A model generated the notes under the pieces. That model was not told the DNA's origin. It was given only the letters and a program-made list of their open reading frames with translations, and searched no databases. Below, one piece after another: positions 51,220 through 60,732 of a stretch of 64,000 bases of DNA. The stretch spans positions 4,154,001 to 4,218,000 of the forward strand of contig NZ_JBBOCA010000001.1 in NCBI RefSeq assembly GCF_038002225.1. Reading direction: 5' to 3'. Within the stretch, counting starts at the first letter, position 1. Each line of letters starts with the position of its first letter. Position numbers and translations under genes: made by a program. The DNA is from Paenibacillus sp. FSL R7-0204. GTDB lineage: Bacteria; Bacillota; Bacilli; Paenibacillales; Paenibacillaceae.

Positions 51220-52611
51220 TTAGTCTCGTTTAATAGCGGTTAATGCATCGGTTCTGGAGGCGCTGATTGCCGGATATATGCCCGACAGCACACCCGTCAT
51301 AATGGCAAAGGACATGCCGACCGGCAGATTCATCGTCGGAATGAAGAAATTCATCCCGTCCCCCGCGCTGCCCACCAGCTTGTTGAGCGCCATGACAATT
51401 AAATAGGAGAAAGCGACACCCAGCATACCCCCGAGCAGGCCCAGAAGTGCAGCTTCGGTAATGAACATATTGCGGATCTGTCCCATGTTGGCCCCGAGGA
51501 CCTTCATAATCCCGATCTGGCGCCGCCGCTGATGGGTGGACATGGTCATGGCCACTATGATGGAGATGGAGGCGATGATCAGGATGAATACCCCGATGCC
51601 GAGAGCCGCCATTTTGATCATATCGAATTGTTCCTTCAGCATCTCCTGCTGGAAAAGATTGTCTTGAGCGTTCAGTGACAGCTTCTGAATCATCTGCTCT
51701 ACCGGCTTGATGTTCGCCACATCGTCCACCTTGACCGTAATCGAGTTGTAGCTGCCCTCCGGCGGGAGAGAGAGGACGCTCGTGGTGGAATTATCGAACA
51801 TTAGCTCTTTGGAGAGCTGCTGTGCGGTCTCGGGAGACACATACATAATCTTCTCATAAGATGACCGCAGTTCATCCATACCTTTGGGAAGAGCCAGAAT
51901 TCCGGAAATCTGCAGGGGCGAGCTAAGCTTGAACACCGGTGATGTAGAACTGTAATCCTGAGCCTGAATTTGGACCTGCTTGCGGTACAATTCAGTAGGC
52001 ACAGTGGCCATTTTGTCATATTGCTGGTATAGCTCCTGGTTGAACGGATCCGCACTCATCTGATCGAACAGCTTCTGCCGGGTCTCCAGGTCAATCAGGC
52101 CCAGTGTAGCCCCGTGATTGAGCACAATGGATCCGAGCTGGCCATTCGCCCCTCCCTGCTTGAACTTGTGGTCGTACGCCGTCAGCTTCTGTAAATCGGC
52201 GACAACGACCTGAACATCGGAGATCTTGTTGTCTATGGTCACCATCTGCAGATATCCTGCTTGATGAAAAGGCGAAGCCGCCTTCACATGATTCAGCCCC
52301 TGGATGATCTTCAGCTTCTGATCGGTCAGCTTGCCGGGGTCGAGGTTCTCATTCACCTCACCCGATCCGCCGCCCCCGCCTCCGTTCTTCCCGTTCGTTG
52401 GAAGTCCTCCGCCGGGCGAGACTGTAATCTCATCCATTTTGAAGTTGGCATTAACTTGTTCCGTTACATAGACCTGTGCAGACTGGCCTACGCTCAAAGC
52501 CACGATAATGGCTGCGCAGCCGATGGATATCCCGGTCATACACAGACCTGTAACCACCTTGCGCCGTTTGACCTGTTCCCAGGCCATCCGTGAAATGTCT
52601 CTGATCTTCAC
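51220..52611 (-). CDS. MacB-like ABC exporter permease
   Basis: 463 residues. The N-terminal membrane helix, a large extracytoplasmic MacB domain (about 45-335) and three C-terminal helices give the FtsX/MacB fold. The external part has a Gly-rich loop (PGGGLPTNGKNGGGGGGSG). The start is a GTG that overlaps the ATPase stop as GTGA. With the ATPase and adaptor it forms a YknXYZ-like exporter of peptides or lipids; the cargo is unknown. Confidence 0.9.
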   Translation of the reverse strand: MKIRDISRMAWEQVKRRKVVTGLCMTGISIGCAAIIVALSVGQSAQVYVTEQVNANFKMDEITVSPGGGLPTNGKNGGGGGGSGEVNENLDPGKLTDQKLKIIQGLNHVKAASPFHQAGYLQMVTIDNKISDVQVVVADLQKLTAYDHKFKQGGANGQLGSIVLNHGATLGLIDLETRQKLFDQMSADPFNQELYQQYDKMATVPTELYRKQVQIQAQDYSSTSPVFKLSSPLQISGILALPKGMDELRSSYEKIMYVSPETAQQLSKELMFDNSTTSVLSLPPEGSYNSITVKVDDVANIKPVEQMIQKLSLNAQDNLFQQEMLKEQFDMIKMAALGIGVFILIIASISIIVAMTMSTHQRRRQIGIMKVLGANMGQIRNMFITEAALLGLLGGMLGVAFSYLIVMALNKLVGSAGDGMNFFIPTMNLPVGMSFAIMTGVLSGIYPAISASRTDALTAIKRD

Positions 52612-53534
52612 GGCTTCCCTCCCTCTGCAGGATCAGCTTCCGCAGTGGTCTGGTGTTCAGGTTCCTCAGCTGGCGGATCTTCATCCGCTGCTGCTGTCTG
52701 CGGCTCTACAGCTTCCTGTTCAGCTCCTGCAGCTAATTGTTCTTCAACCTCTACCATGATCTGCGGTTCAGCTTCCTCAGCGATTTGCTCTTCAACCTGT
52801 ACTTCTGTCTGCAGCTCAAGCTGCGGTTCTATCCGCGGTTCTGTCTCCGCATGCGGTCCTGTCTGCAATTCAGTAACCAGGAAGCCGTCCTTCAGCGTAA
52901 AAATCCGCTGCATTTGTTCAGCCACCTTATACTCATGAGTAACGACAATAAATGTCGTCTTCATCGTCCGGTTCAGGTTCAGCAGAATGCCGATAATCTC
53001 CTCTTCGGTCTTGGAATCCAGATTCCCCGTCGGTTCATCGGCGAAGATGACCGACGGCTCTGTGATCAGTGACCGGGCGATACTGACCCGCTGCTGCTGA
53101 CCTCCGGAGAGCTGCGAGGGGAAGAGATCCGCCTTGTCGGGAATCCCCACCTGCTCCAGCAGCGCAAGCGCCTTGGCCTTACGGGCCCTGGGAGAGACCG
53201 ACTGGAAGACGAGCGGCAGCTCCACGTTCTCACGGACCGTCAGGCTGGTAATCAGCTCATAGGCCTGAAAGATAAAGCCGATATTCTTGCGGCGGAACTC
53301 GGCAAGCTTATTCTCGCCCATCTTCACAATGTCCTTATCAGCAATGTAGATATGACCTTCCGTGGGCTTCATCAAGCCGGCCATCAGGTTGAGGAGCGTT
53401 GACTTCCCGGAACCTGAACTGCCCAGCAGAGCAACCATTTCTCCTTTTTTGACGGTGAAATTGATTTTATGAAGAACGGAGGTCCATTCATTACCGCTTT
53501 TGTACGAATGCGTAATATCTTCAACACGCAACAT
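52608..53534 (-). CDS. MacB-type ABC exporter ATPase with long acidic Gln/Glu tail
   Basis: 308 residues. Residues 1-225 are a standard LolD/MacB ATPase: Walker A GSSGSGKST, signature LSGGQQQRV, Walker B VIFADEPTGNLD and the switch VTHEYKV. Residues from about 228 onward form a low-complexity acidic tail with repeats such as ELQTEVQVEEQIAEEAEP, which I do not know from this family. The tail is in frame and shows normal codon use. It overlaps the permease start by four bases, and the operon's secreted-protein gene lies 54 bp upstream. Confidence 0.88.
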   Translation of the reverse strand: MLRVEDITHSYKSGNEWTSVLHKINFTVKKGEMVALLGSSGSGKSTLLNLMAGLMKPTEGHIYIADKDIVKMGENKLAEFRRKNIGFIFQAYELITSLTVRENVELPLVFQSVSPRARKAKALALLEQVGIPDKADLFPSQLSGGQQQRVSIARSLITEPSVIFADEPTGNLDSKTEEEIIGILLNLNRTMKTTFIVVTHEYKVAEQMQRIFTLKDGFLVTELQTGPHAETEPRIEPQLELQTEVQVEEQIAEEAEPQIMVEVEEQLAAGAEQEAVEPQTAAADEDPPAEEPEHQTTAEADPAEGGKP

Positions 53535-53588
53535 GGAAGCTGCTCCTTTTTTAACAATATAAGAATGTTTTAGTTGAGCGAATGATGA

Positions 53589-56207
53589 TTATTCCTGTGT
53601 CTTGTTCGGAACCACGTTAGTGACTACAAAGGACTGGCTGCCCAGCATCAGACGTTCACCCTGGAATTCATCATAGAAAGCTAACTTATAAGCGCCGCCG
53701 TCCATTGTCTTGTACAAGGGTCTGCTGAGGGAGAAGGAATACTGGTTGTTCGTCCCTTCAATCAGGTCTGTGCCAAGCGTAAGAACCTTCTCGGTAGCGA
53801 TGCCTAACGGATCGGTAATCTGCAGAATCAGCTTATGCTCCAGAACCCCTGCATCGTAGATGTTATCCTTCCTCAGGCTGTAATTCATTGTAATATCTAT
53901 GGTATCCGACGACTTCATCCGCTTGCCTTCAGAGGTCAGAACAGAAATCGTATAAGGATATAATACCGTGGATTCCAGCGTATTCTTCGGTACGTTCGCC
54001 TGCGGATTCAGCTGCAGCGCTGCCACATTGACGAATCCGGTAGCTTCCTCCTTGGCCTCGATCAGTTTGCCTTCTTTGATACCGGCACCCAGGTAGAGCG
54101 AGACATCTGCGAGGTCCGTAGCCTTAGGCACCTTAGCCCATAAGACCACGAGCTGCTTGGCGCCCGGAGACGCGCTGTTCTCCGACTGGCTGGAGCCCGC
54201 TTCAAAATACTGCCCGTCCTTGGTCTTATAGTAAGCCTGGAGACGGGCCATTTTGCTCTGTCTTTTCTCTTCACTGCTCAAATAGAGCTCTGTGTATACC
54301 AGATTGTGGCTTTCTCCTGGGTAGATCGTTGTCCGGTTCTCCTGTACACTGGCCGTTTTGCCTTTGCCGCTAATGGTGTAGCTCTTGCCCTTCTCGATGG
54401 CCGGGATACTGTTAATCGAGTTATTGATGCTGAAATCCAGGAACGCAGCGGTCTCTGAATTCTGTGTGCCGTTCAGGACAATCCGCATATCCTGGAACTC
54501 TGACGTATAGGCGATTTTGCCAAGTACATACAGCTCCGCCGACTTCCCTGGCGCAAGGACAGAAGAATCCTTATTGTCCATATACAGCTCTGTAGTCACG
54601 GGCAGGTTTTCTTTATCCAGCTTAATGGTGCCCTTCAGCTCAGGCAGCGTAAGAGATACGTTCTGGGTATTGGTGATTCTCAGTCTGGCAGCCAGGATAT
54701 CATCATCTCTCCAAGGATAACGCTGCAGAGACTCTATGCTGTACGAGAAGGAGCCGTATGAATTCGTGGTCATATACTCTTGGCCGGACGTGACTTCCGT
54801 ACGTAGTGCATATGGAATGACGAAGTAGGCCACCGGGAAAATCATTTTGGCAGTCGGTGTTGCAGGAGCCGCAGTGGACGGAGTCCCGGTATTTCCGGTA
54901 TTTCCGGTATTTCCTGTTGACTCGCCGTTTCCGTTTGATTCAGGTACATTTATGCTCTCAGCGCCTACCGACTCTATCATCATAAGCTGTAATCCGGATT
55001 GATCGACTTCAAGCGGCACGCGGACCGTAAGCGGTACAATTTTGGTCTCTAGCGGTTTGAGGGTTACTCCGCTTACACCTTTGGAATTCACCGGAAAAAC
55101 CTTGCCCTTGACCGATTTGACCGCCAGGTCGTAGCTTGGCAGGGTTACCGCCTTGTTGCCGGTATTCTTAAGCTGCATCTGGAACGTCCATACCGCATCT
55201 GCATCCTGTGCATACACATTGGCGTTGCGGAGCAGCGTGTCTACTGTGTTGTTATTGACTACTATCTTTTTGACTACACCGCTGCCCACTACCAGATTAG
55301 GCGAGCTTGCTGCGGGCAGCTTATAAGAGGACTTAGCCAGCTCCAGCTTCGCGGTCTCATCCTTCTTCGTGAATTGCAGCTTCATATTATCTGTTTTGAG
55401 ATAGGCCGGGATTTCGGCAATGTAATAAATGCTCCGCTTCTCCTGCGGCTGAATCTTGTAATCCGCCTGTGTGCCGCTCAGCGCCAGCTCGAAGGAAGTG
55501 CCGCTGGCAGATACCAGATACGCCGAATAGCCCGGATCACTGAGGACTTTATTGCCCTTGTTGGTTAGGCTGACTCCTACTTTGGCATAGACCTTACCGC
55601 TGTATTTATAGAGCTGGAGAGAATCTGCACTGGCTGCGACAGGAATGTCGTTCATGACTGTACTTAGGCTTGTTCCAGCTGGAGCCGTAGTTGAATAATT
55701 AGCGGGCACTCCAAAAGATCCCGTCTGCTTCAGATACCCTTTCGTCTTGGCATCCCAGACCAGCATCGAGATTTTGATCCCCTGCAAAGAGGAGGTTTGT
55801 CCCACATTTACATAATAGGTCACGCTAAGGGTTTCTTTGGCGCCGACTTTCTTCTTCAGGGCATCCGCACCTAAGGGATTCCCCGGAAGCGCTGACCCTC
55901 CCGGAGTGACCACACGTGAGAAATAGTGCATTAAGCTAGCGCTTGAATTTCCGGAATTCGTATATTTAAGTGTGTATGACAAAATGCTCCCGCCTGGCTG
56001 GCTCCATATGTTGATATTCTCCAGTACTGCGGTCACTCCCGCACCCATGGGAACGGAATTGAACTTGAATGCCGCCGGAGCGGATACTGCGGGGGCCTTC
56101 GCCGCCGGGGCTGCATGTGCAGCAGGCGCAGTGATACTGCCAGCCACCTGGCCGGCAACGAGTGAACTCACCAGCAATGCAGCATATGTAACTCTATACT
56201 TTCTCAT
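53589..56207 (-). CDS. Large secreted protein with repeated beta-sandwich modules, unknown function
   Basis: 872 residues. A signal peptide (residues 1-32, ending AAHA) is followed by an Ala/Pro-rich start and several modules of about 110-130 residues. These share the look of Ig-like domains (YTLKYTNSGNSSASL, VSLTNKGNKVLS, MQLKNTGNKAVTL, LRITNTQNVSLTL), each around an NTGN-type turn. A linker NTGNTGNTGTPSTAAPATPTA sits near residue 430 and is encoded by 9-bp tandem repeats. No enzyme motif or sortase signal is seen. It is the first gene of the operon with the MacAB-like exporter, so it may act with it at the surface. The family is not recognised. Confidence 0.8.
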   Translation of the reverse strand: MRKYRVTYAALLVSSLVAGQVAGSITAPAAHAAPAAKAPAVSAPAAFKFNSVPMGAGVTAVLENINIWSQPGGSILSYTLKYTNSGNSSASLMHYFSRVVTPGGSALPGNPLGADALKKKVGAKETLSVTYYVNVGQTSSLQGIKISMLVWDAKTKGYLKQTGSFGVPANYSTTAPAGTSLSTVMNDIPVAASADSLQLYKYSGKVYAKVGVSLTNKGNKVLSDPGYSAYLVSASGTSFELALSGTQADYKIQPQEKRSIYYIAEIPAYLKTDNMKLQFTKKDETAKLELAKSSYKLPAASSPNLVVGSGVVKKIVVNNNTVDTLLRNANVYAQDADAVWTFQMQLKNTGNKAVTLPSYDLAVKSVKGKVFPVNSKGVSGVTLKPLETKIVPLTVRVPLEVDQSGLQLMMIESVGAESINVPESNGNGESTGNTGNTGNTGTPSTAAPATPTAKMIFPVAYFVIPYALRTEVTSGQEYMTTNSYGSFSYSIESLQRYPWRDDDILAARLRITNTQNVSLTLPELKGTIKLDKENLPVTTELYMDNKDSSVLAPGKSAELYVLGKIAYTSEFQDMRIVLNGTQNSETAAFLDFSINNSINSIPAIEKGKSYTISGKGKTASVQENRTTIYPGESHNLVYTELYLSSEEKRQSKMARLQAYYKTKDGQYFEAGSSQSENSASPGAKQLVVLWAKVPKATDLADVSLYLGAGIKEGKLIEAKEEATGFVNVAALQLNPQANVPKNTLESTVLYPYTISVLTSEGKRMKSSDTIDITMNYSLRKDNIYDAGVLEHKLILQITDPLGIATEKVLTLGTDLIEGTNNQYSFSLSRPLYKTMDGGAYKLAFYDEFQGERLMLGSQSFVVTNVVPNKTQE

Positions 56208-56391
56208 TTATTTCCCTCCAGATGTATTTACTAGCAATAGTATAGTTGCTTGGCGCGTGGAATTTGTATCCACTTTGTAACCCTTTGTTTCCATTTGTAA
56301 CCTTCTGTCACTCAACCAAGGCTGCCACGGCGTGAAAACTGCCACAAATGTAACAAACTTTGTTGATACTTGGTCCTAAAAAAGCTTGATT

Positions 56392-57225
56392 CTATGAGTT
56401 GAAGGAACGTCTGTATTGGTTCGGCGGCATCCCTTCGAGCTGTCTGAACACCTTGATGAAATAACTGGATTGTTGAAAACCGCTCTGCAGTGCAATTTGC
56501 GCAACAGACAGCTTGGTGGAAGCCAGCAGCAGCTTGGCCCGGGCCATCCGGCAATCGCTTAAATACCGGTTCGGCGTCTTGCCCATAATGCTGCGGAACA
56601 GACGGAGAAAATGGTAGCTGCTATAACCGGCAAGGCTGGCCATGGACTCCAGCGTCCAGGGCCGCTCACACTCACTGTAGATCCTGTCGGCGGTTAGCCG
56701 GATGGAATGCCGGATCTCCAGCGGAACGGAGCCGTGGAGCGGCTCGGAGTTCTGCATCAGCGTAACCAGAATCTCATAGAGCAGTGTAGAGAGGCGCGGT
56801 TCACTCCGGGTCTCATAGCCTGCGCTGAGCCGGTACATTTCCTCGAAGAGTGCTTCATAACCGCTGGCGGGATCGAAGGTGAAGAAGTAGCCGCGTGACT
56901 GATCCGCCTCCTCCAGCATGGGCAGAGGCATCGCCGTGGCGAAGTGCATCCAGCGCACATCCCAGGCGGCCCCGGGATCAGAACCATACTGCTGATAAGC
57001 CCCCCTGGGAAAAAGAAACCCGCTTCCCCGTCTCATGGAGATCCGCTCCCCTCCCTGAAAAACATACCCTTCTCCCCCGAAAACCATGTGGAGATTATAG
57101 CTGTTCAGGAACCCCTCGCTTCTGCGCTCTGCATGCTCCGGGAAGTCGCTGTAATGCCCCAGCATCTCCGGATAACATACATAGTGGGCATAAGCGGGCT
57201 GCGGCAAAACCCAGTGCTTTCTCAT
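56392..57225 (-). CDS. AraC-family transcriptional regulator of the beta-galactosidase
   Basis: 277 residues. The N-terminal sensing part (NLHMVFGGEGYVFQGGERISMRRGSGFLFPRG) is a cupin-like domain. The C-terminal double helix-turn-helix reads TLESMASLAGYSSYHFLRLFRSIMGKTPNRYL and SVAQIALQSGFQQSSYFIKVFRQLEGMPPNQYRR. AGGAGGAGATTCAC precedes the start. It is divergent from the GH42 gene, and control of that gene by a galactoside is the natural inference. Confidence 0.93.
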   Translation of the reverse strand: MRKHWVLPQPAYAHYVCYPEMLGHYSDFPEHAERRSEGFLNSYNLHMVFGGEGYVFQGGERISMRRGSGFLFPRGAYQQYGSDPGAAWDVRWMHFATAMPLPMLEEADQSRGYFFTFDPASGYEALFEEMYRLSAGYETRSEPRLSTLLYEILVTLMQNSEPLHGSVPLEIRHSIRLTADRIYSECERPWTLESMASLAGYSSYHFLRLFRSIMGKTPNRYLSDCRMARAKLLLASTKLSVAQIALQSGFQQSSYFIKVFRQLEGMPPNQYRRSFNS

Positions 57226-57369
57226 GTGAATCTCCTCCTGCCCTGCGCTGACTCAAGCACGCAATATAATGATATAATAGCAATATTCTGTTATATAAGT
57301 GGATACACTGCTGATAATACAATAGATTGGTAGCTTAAATAAAGCATATTTTTACACTTGGAGGTTAAG

Positions 57370-59433
57370 ATGAAGAAACCTGTTGCAGCAGAACGATTTG
57401 AACTGGGCGTCTGCTATTATCCCGAGCACTGGCCTGAATCCATGTGGGCTGACGATTACCGCCGTATGGTTGAAACCGGATTCACCATTGTGCGTCTGGC
57501 TGAGTTCGCCTGGTCCATTTTTGAACCGGAAGAAGGCGTGTTTCAATATGATCTGTTTGACCGTGCGGTCGACATGGCGCACAGCCACGGGCTCAAGGTC
57601 ATTCTGGGAACGCCTACGGCCACTCCGCCTGCCTGGCTTACCGAGAAGTACCCTGAGGCTCTAAATGTTACTTATGAAGGTGTGACGCTACAGCACGGCA
57701 TGCGCCGCCATTACAATTACAGCAGTCCCAAATACCGCGAGCTTTGTGCCCGAATCGTAACGAAGCTTGCTGAACATTACGGCAATCATCCGGGTGTTGT
57801 CGGCTGGCAGATTGACAACGAGCTGAACTGTGAGATCAATGTATTCTACTCGGAGAGTGATCATCAGGCCTTCCGCCTTTGGCTTCAGGACAAGTATGTG
57901 ACCCTAGACAAGCTTAATCAGGCTTGGGGCACGGTGTTCTGGAATCAGACCTATACGAGCTGGTCACAGGTCTGCCTCACCCGGCCTACCCCTTCACCGA
58001 ACCAGCCGAACCCTCACCAGGCTCTGGATGAGAAGCGCTTCATCTCTGATAACACCATCTATTTCGCCAAAATCCAGGCAGATATCCTCCGGGAATTGGC
58101 CCCTAATCAGTGGGTTACCACGAACGGGCTGTTCGGGCATCTGGACAGCCATGAGCTGAATGACGAGCTGCTGGATTTCTTCAGCTATGACTCTTACCCG
58201 CAGTTCTCCACCATCGGCTTCGATCCGGCTGAGGTGAACCCGATGCTTGACCGCGGCTGGGGCCTGTCCCTGTCGGCAGTACGTTCGGTAAGCAGTAACT
58301 TCTGTGTCATGGAGCAGCAATCCGGTCCGGGGGGCTGGGTCAACCGGCTGGACATGCCTTCACCGAAGCCGGGACAGATGCGGCTGTGGACTTACCAGTC
58401 CGTTGCCCACGGCGCTGACATGCTGCTCTATTTCCGCTGGCGGACCGCCACGATGGGCAATGAGATCTATTGGCACGGCTTGAACGACTACCATAACCAG
58501 CCTAACCGGCGGGTAAGAGAAGCGGAGCAGATCGGCCGCGAGCTGGCAAGCATCGGACAACAGTTCATCGGCAGCCGGACTCAGGCGAGCATTGCTATCG
58601 TGCGTGATTATGACAATGAGTGGGACGGGGAATATGATGTCTGGCACGGCCCGTTCATGTGGCAGAGCAACAAGGAATGGTTCAAGGCTCTGCAGCGGAA
58701 GCATATTCCGAATGACGTTCTGTACCTGCGCAGCCATACCACCCTTGCAGAGCTTGCCCGTTATGAAGTGCTGGTCTACCCGCATCCGGCGATTATGACC
58801 GATGATACGGCGGCCCTGCTGGACCAGTATGTACAACAAGGCGGGAAGCTGGTCTTTGGCTGCCGCACAGGCTACAAGGATATTACCGGACAATGCTACA
58901 TGCGGCCTTTTCCCGGAGCGGCCCAGGAGATGTGCGGGGTAACCGTGGAAGAATTCACGCTGGTCAAAGGAACGCGCAAGCCTACCTCCATCCGCTGGAA
59001 CCATGATCCTGAGGCGCTGACCGGTGCAGATGCCTTCAATGACATCCTGCATGTGGAAGAGGACAGTGTGGAGGTCATGGCAACCTATGCGACCGACTAC
59101 TATGCCGGCAAACCGGCAGTAACCCGCAACACCCGGGGCAAAGGCGAAGTATGGTATTACGGCGCCGTGTTCAATGAGCCTGCTGTGCTGCAGATGCTTG
59201 GCAGCCTGGGTCTGGTCTCGCCAGCCGCAGATTTGGCGGAGCTGCCGCCTGAGGTTGAATTGCAGATTCGCTCCTCAGGGGAAGACGCCTCTACAGGTGT
59301 CGCGTTCCTGCTCAACTACAGCGAAGAACCGGCACAGATTGTGCTTAAGACAGCAAAGACAGATCTCTTAAGCGGCCAGACCCTGTCGGGGAGCTATACG
59401 ATGGAAGGGTTCGGCGTACTCGTCTTGAAATAA
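57370..59433 (+). CDS. GH42 beta-galactosidase
   Basis: 687 residues from ATG 57370, with TTGGAGGTTAAG upstream; the TTG at 57358 is part of that site. The domains are a TIM barrel (CYYPEHWPESMWADDYRRM, RLAEFAW, QIDNELN with the acid/base Glu151, and VMEQQSGPGGW with the nucleophile Glu315), a trimerisation domain with ILRSHTTLAE-like parts, and a C-terminal beta domain. It lacks a signal peptide, so it hydrolyses galactosides taken up into the cytosol. The gene has its own terminator and a divergent AraC regulator. Confidence 0.97.
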   Translation: MKKPVAAERFELGVCYYPEHWPESMWADDYRRMVETGFTIVRLAEFAWSIFEPEEGVFQYDLFDRAVDMAHSHGLKVILGTPTATPPAWLTEKYPEALNVTYEGVTLQHGMRRHYNYSSPKYRELCARIVTKLAEHYGNHPGVVGWQIDNELNCEINVFYSESDHQAFRLWLQDKYVTLDKLNQAWGTVFWNQTYTSWSQVCLTRPTPSPNQPNPHQALDEKRFISDNTIYFAKIQADILRELAPNQWVTTNGLFGHLDSHELNDELLDFFSYDSYPQFSTIGFDPAEVNPMLDRGWGLSLSAVRSVSSNFCVMEQQSGPGGWVNRLDMPSPKPGQMRLWTYQSVAHGADMLLYFRWRTATMGNEIYWHGLNDYHNQPNRRVREAEQIGRELASIGQQFIGSRTQASIAIVRDYDNEWDGEYDVWHGPFMWQSNKEWFKALQRKHIPNDVLYLRSHTTLAELARYEVLVYPHPAIMTDDTAALLDQYVQQGGKLVFGCRTGYKDITGQCYMRPFPGAAQEMCGVTVEEFTLVKGTRKPTSIRWNHDPEALTGADAFNDILHVEEDSVEVMATYATDYYAGKPAVTRNTRGKGEVWYYGAVFNEPAVLQMLGSLGLVSPAADLAELPPEVELQIRSSGEDASTGVAFLLNYSEEPAQIVLKTAKTDLLSGQTLSGSYTMEGFGVLVLK

Positions 59434-59443
59434 CCATGAACTC

Positions 59444-59494
59444 AAAAGGGTTCCGCTGCCGCAGATTGCTCTGTGGACGGCGGAACCCTTTTTT
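59444..59494 (+). terminator. Terminator after GH42
   Basis: AAAAGGGTTCCGC and GCGGAACCCTTTTTT pair across a partly paired 23-nt loop and are followed by T. It ends the beta-galactosidase transcript 11 bp past the stop. Confidence 0.92.
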
Positions 59495-59598
59495 ACAGAT
59501 ATAGCTAATATTCCCTTGCAATTCGCTATGAATTATTAGATATTAATACAATGTATTTATTACCGGTGGCAGTCGTTATTCCATTACCCAGAAGGAGC

Positions 59599-60369
59599 AT
59601 GTCTATGAAGACGGAATCCATTCATTAGGAGCCGTTATCCGGCGGCGGCCTGGTTACAGATAGCCTAAGTGTGCCGGAGAGCACCGATACGTTCTGGCAA
59701 GGGGTCAAGGACTGCCTCCCCACGCTGCTCGGTTATCTCAGTATCGGATTCGCCGCAGGCGTTGTGGAGAAAACAGCGGGGCTGACCCTTGCCGAAATCG
59801 CCATGATCTCAATCATCCTATATGCTGGCTCAGCTCAGTTTATTGCCGCTGGCATGATTGCCGCCGGGAGCAGCGCCTCCGGGATTGTCATTACGATTCT
59901 GCTGGTTAACCTGCGTCATCTGCTGTTAAGCGCAGCATTGTCGCCGTACTTCCGGCATCTGACCCCGCTGCGCAACCTGCTGATCGGCTCACTCCTCACC
60001 GATGAGACCTTCGGCGTAGCCATTCAGAAGAGTGCCGCAAGGAAGCAGATCAGCGAGAAATGGATGCACGGCTTGAATATTACCGCTTATCTGAACTGGT
60101 TCCTGGCCAATATCGCCGGTGCTATTCTCGGTCAATGGATATCCAGCCCCGAGAAGTGGGGACTGGATTTCGCCCTTCCGGCTATGTTCATCGGACTGCT
60201 GGTCCTGACCATTATGGGACGGCGCAAGTATAGACTGGATATCACTGTCGGAATAGCTGCTGCTGCGGTGGCCGTGCTCGTCTCTGTACTGTGGTCACCC
60301 AGTATGGGTGTCATAGCTGCCGCGCTGGTAGCCTCAACGATTGGAGTAGTGATGGAACAATGGAAATAA
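59599..60369 (+). CDS. azlC: AzlC-family branched-chain amino acid exporter subunit, with an in-frame TAG near the start
   Basis: The likely native start is ATG 59599 behind AGAAGGAGC. The frame reads MSMKTESIH, then TAG at 59626-59628, and continues without interruption (EPLSGGGLVTDSLSVPE and onward). The AzlC body (KDCLPTLLGYLSIGFAAGVVEKTAGLTL, several membrane segments) spans the next 232 residues, a normal AzlC length. Translation could restart at GTG 59671, though its ribosome-binding site is poor. With AzlD it exports branched-chain amino acids or analogues. Whether the gene works depends on that restart. Confidence 0.85.
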
Positions 60370-60686
60370 GACTTGATATTGCTATAATCATTCTCGGAGC
60401 CGCGCTCGTCACCTTCATTCCGCGTGTCCTTCCGCTGATGCTGCTAAGCCGGATCACGCTCCCGGAATGGGGCATGCGCTGGCTGAGCTATGTGCCGATT
60501 GCAGTCATGGCGGCACTGGTTGCCCAAGAGCTGCTCGTATCTGGCGGCAGGTTCGCAGTCCTGTCCACCAATGTGGAGCTAATCGCCGCCCTCCCCACCT
60601 TCTGGGTAGCCGTCAAGACCCGCAGCCTGCTGGCCACTGTAATAACCGGTATTGTGACCCTAATGTTGCTGCGTCTGCTGTTCTGA
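60360..60686 (+). CDS. azlD: AzlD-family small membrane subunit
   Basis: 108 residues with about four membrane segments: LDIAIIILGAALVTFIPRVLPL, SYVPIAVMAALVAQ, LIAALPTFWVAVKT and ATVITGIVTLMLLRLLF. The ATG at 60360 overlaps the azlC end by 10 bases and the frame to 60291 is rejected. It forms the partner of AzlC in amino acid export. Its translation is likely coupled to azlC. Confidence 0.92.
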   Translation: MEIRLDIAIIILGAALVTFIPRVLPLMLLSRITLPEWGMRWLSYVPIAVMAALVAQELLVSGGRFAVLSTNVELIAALPTFWVAVKTRSLLATVITGIVTLMLLRLLF

Positions 60687-60732
60687 CCCTGTCCACTGGA
60701 TACGCTGTACGATTCCCTTCAGGCTACTGGCG

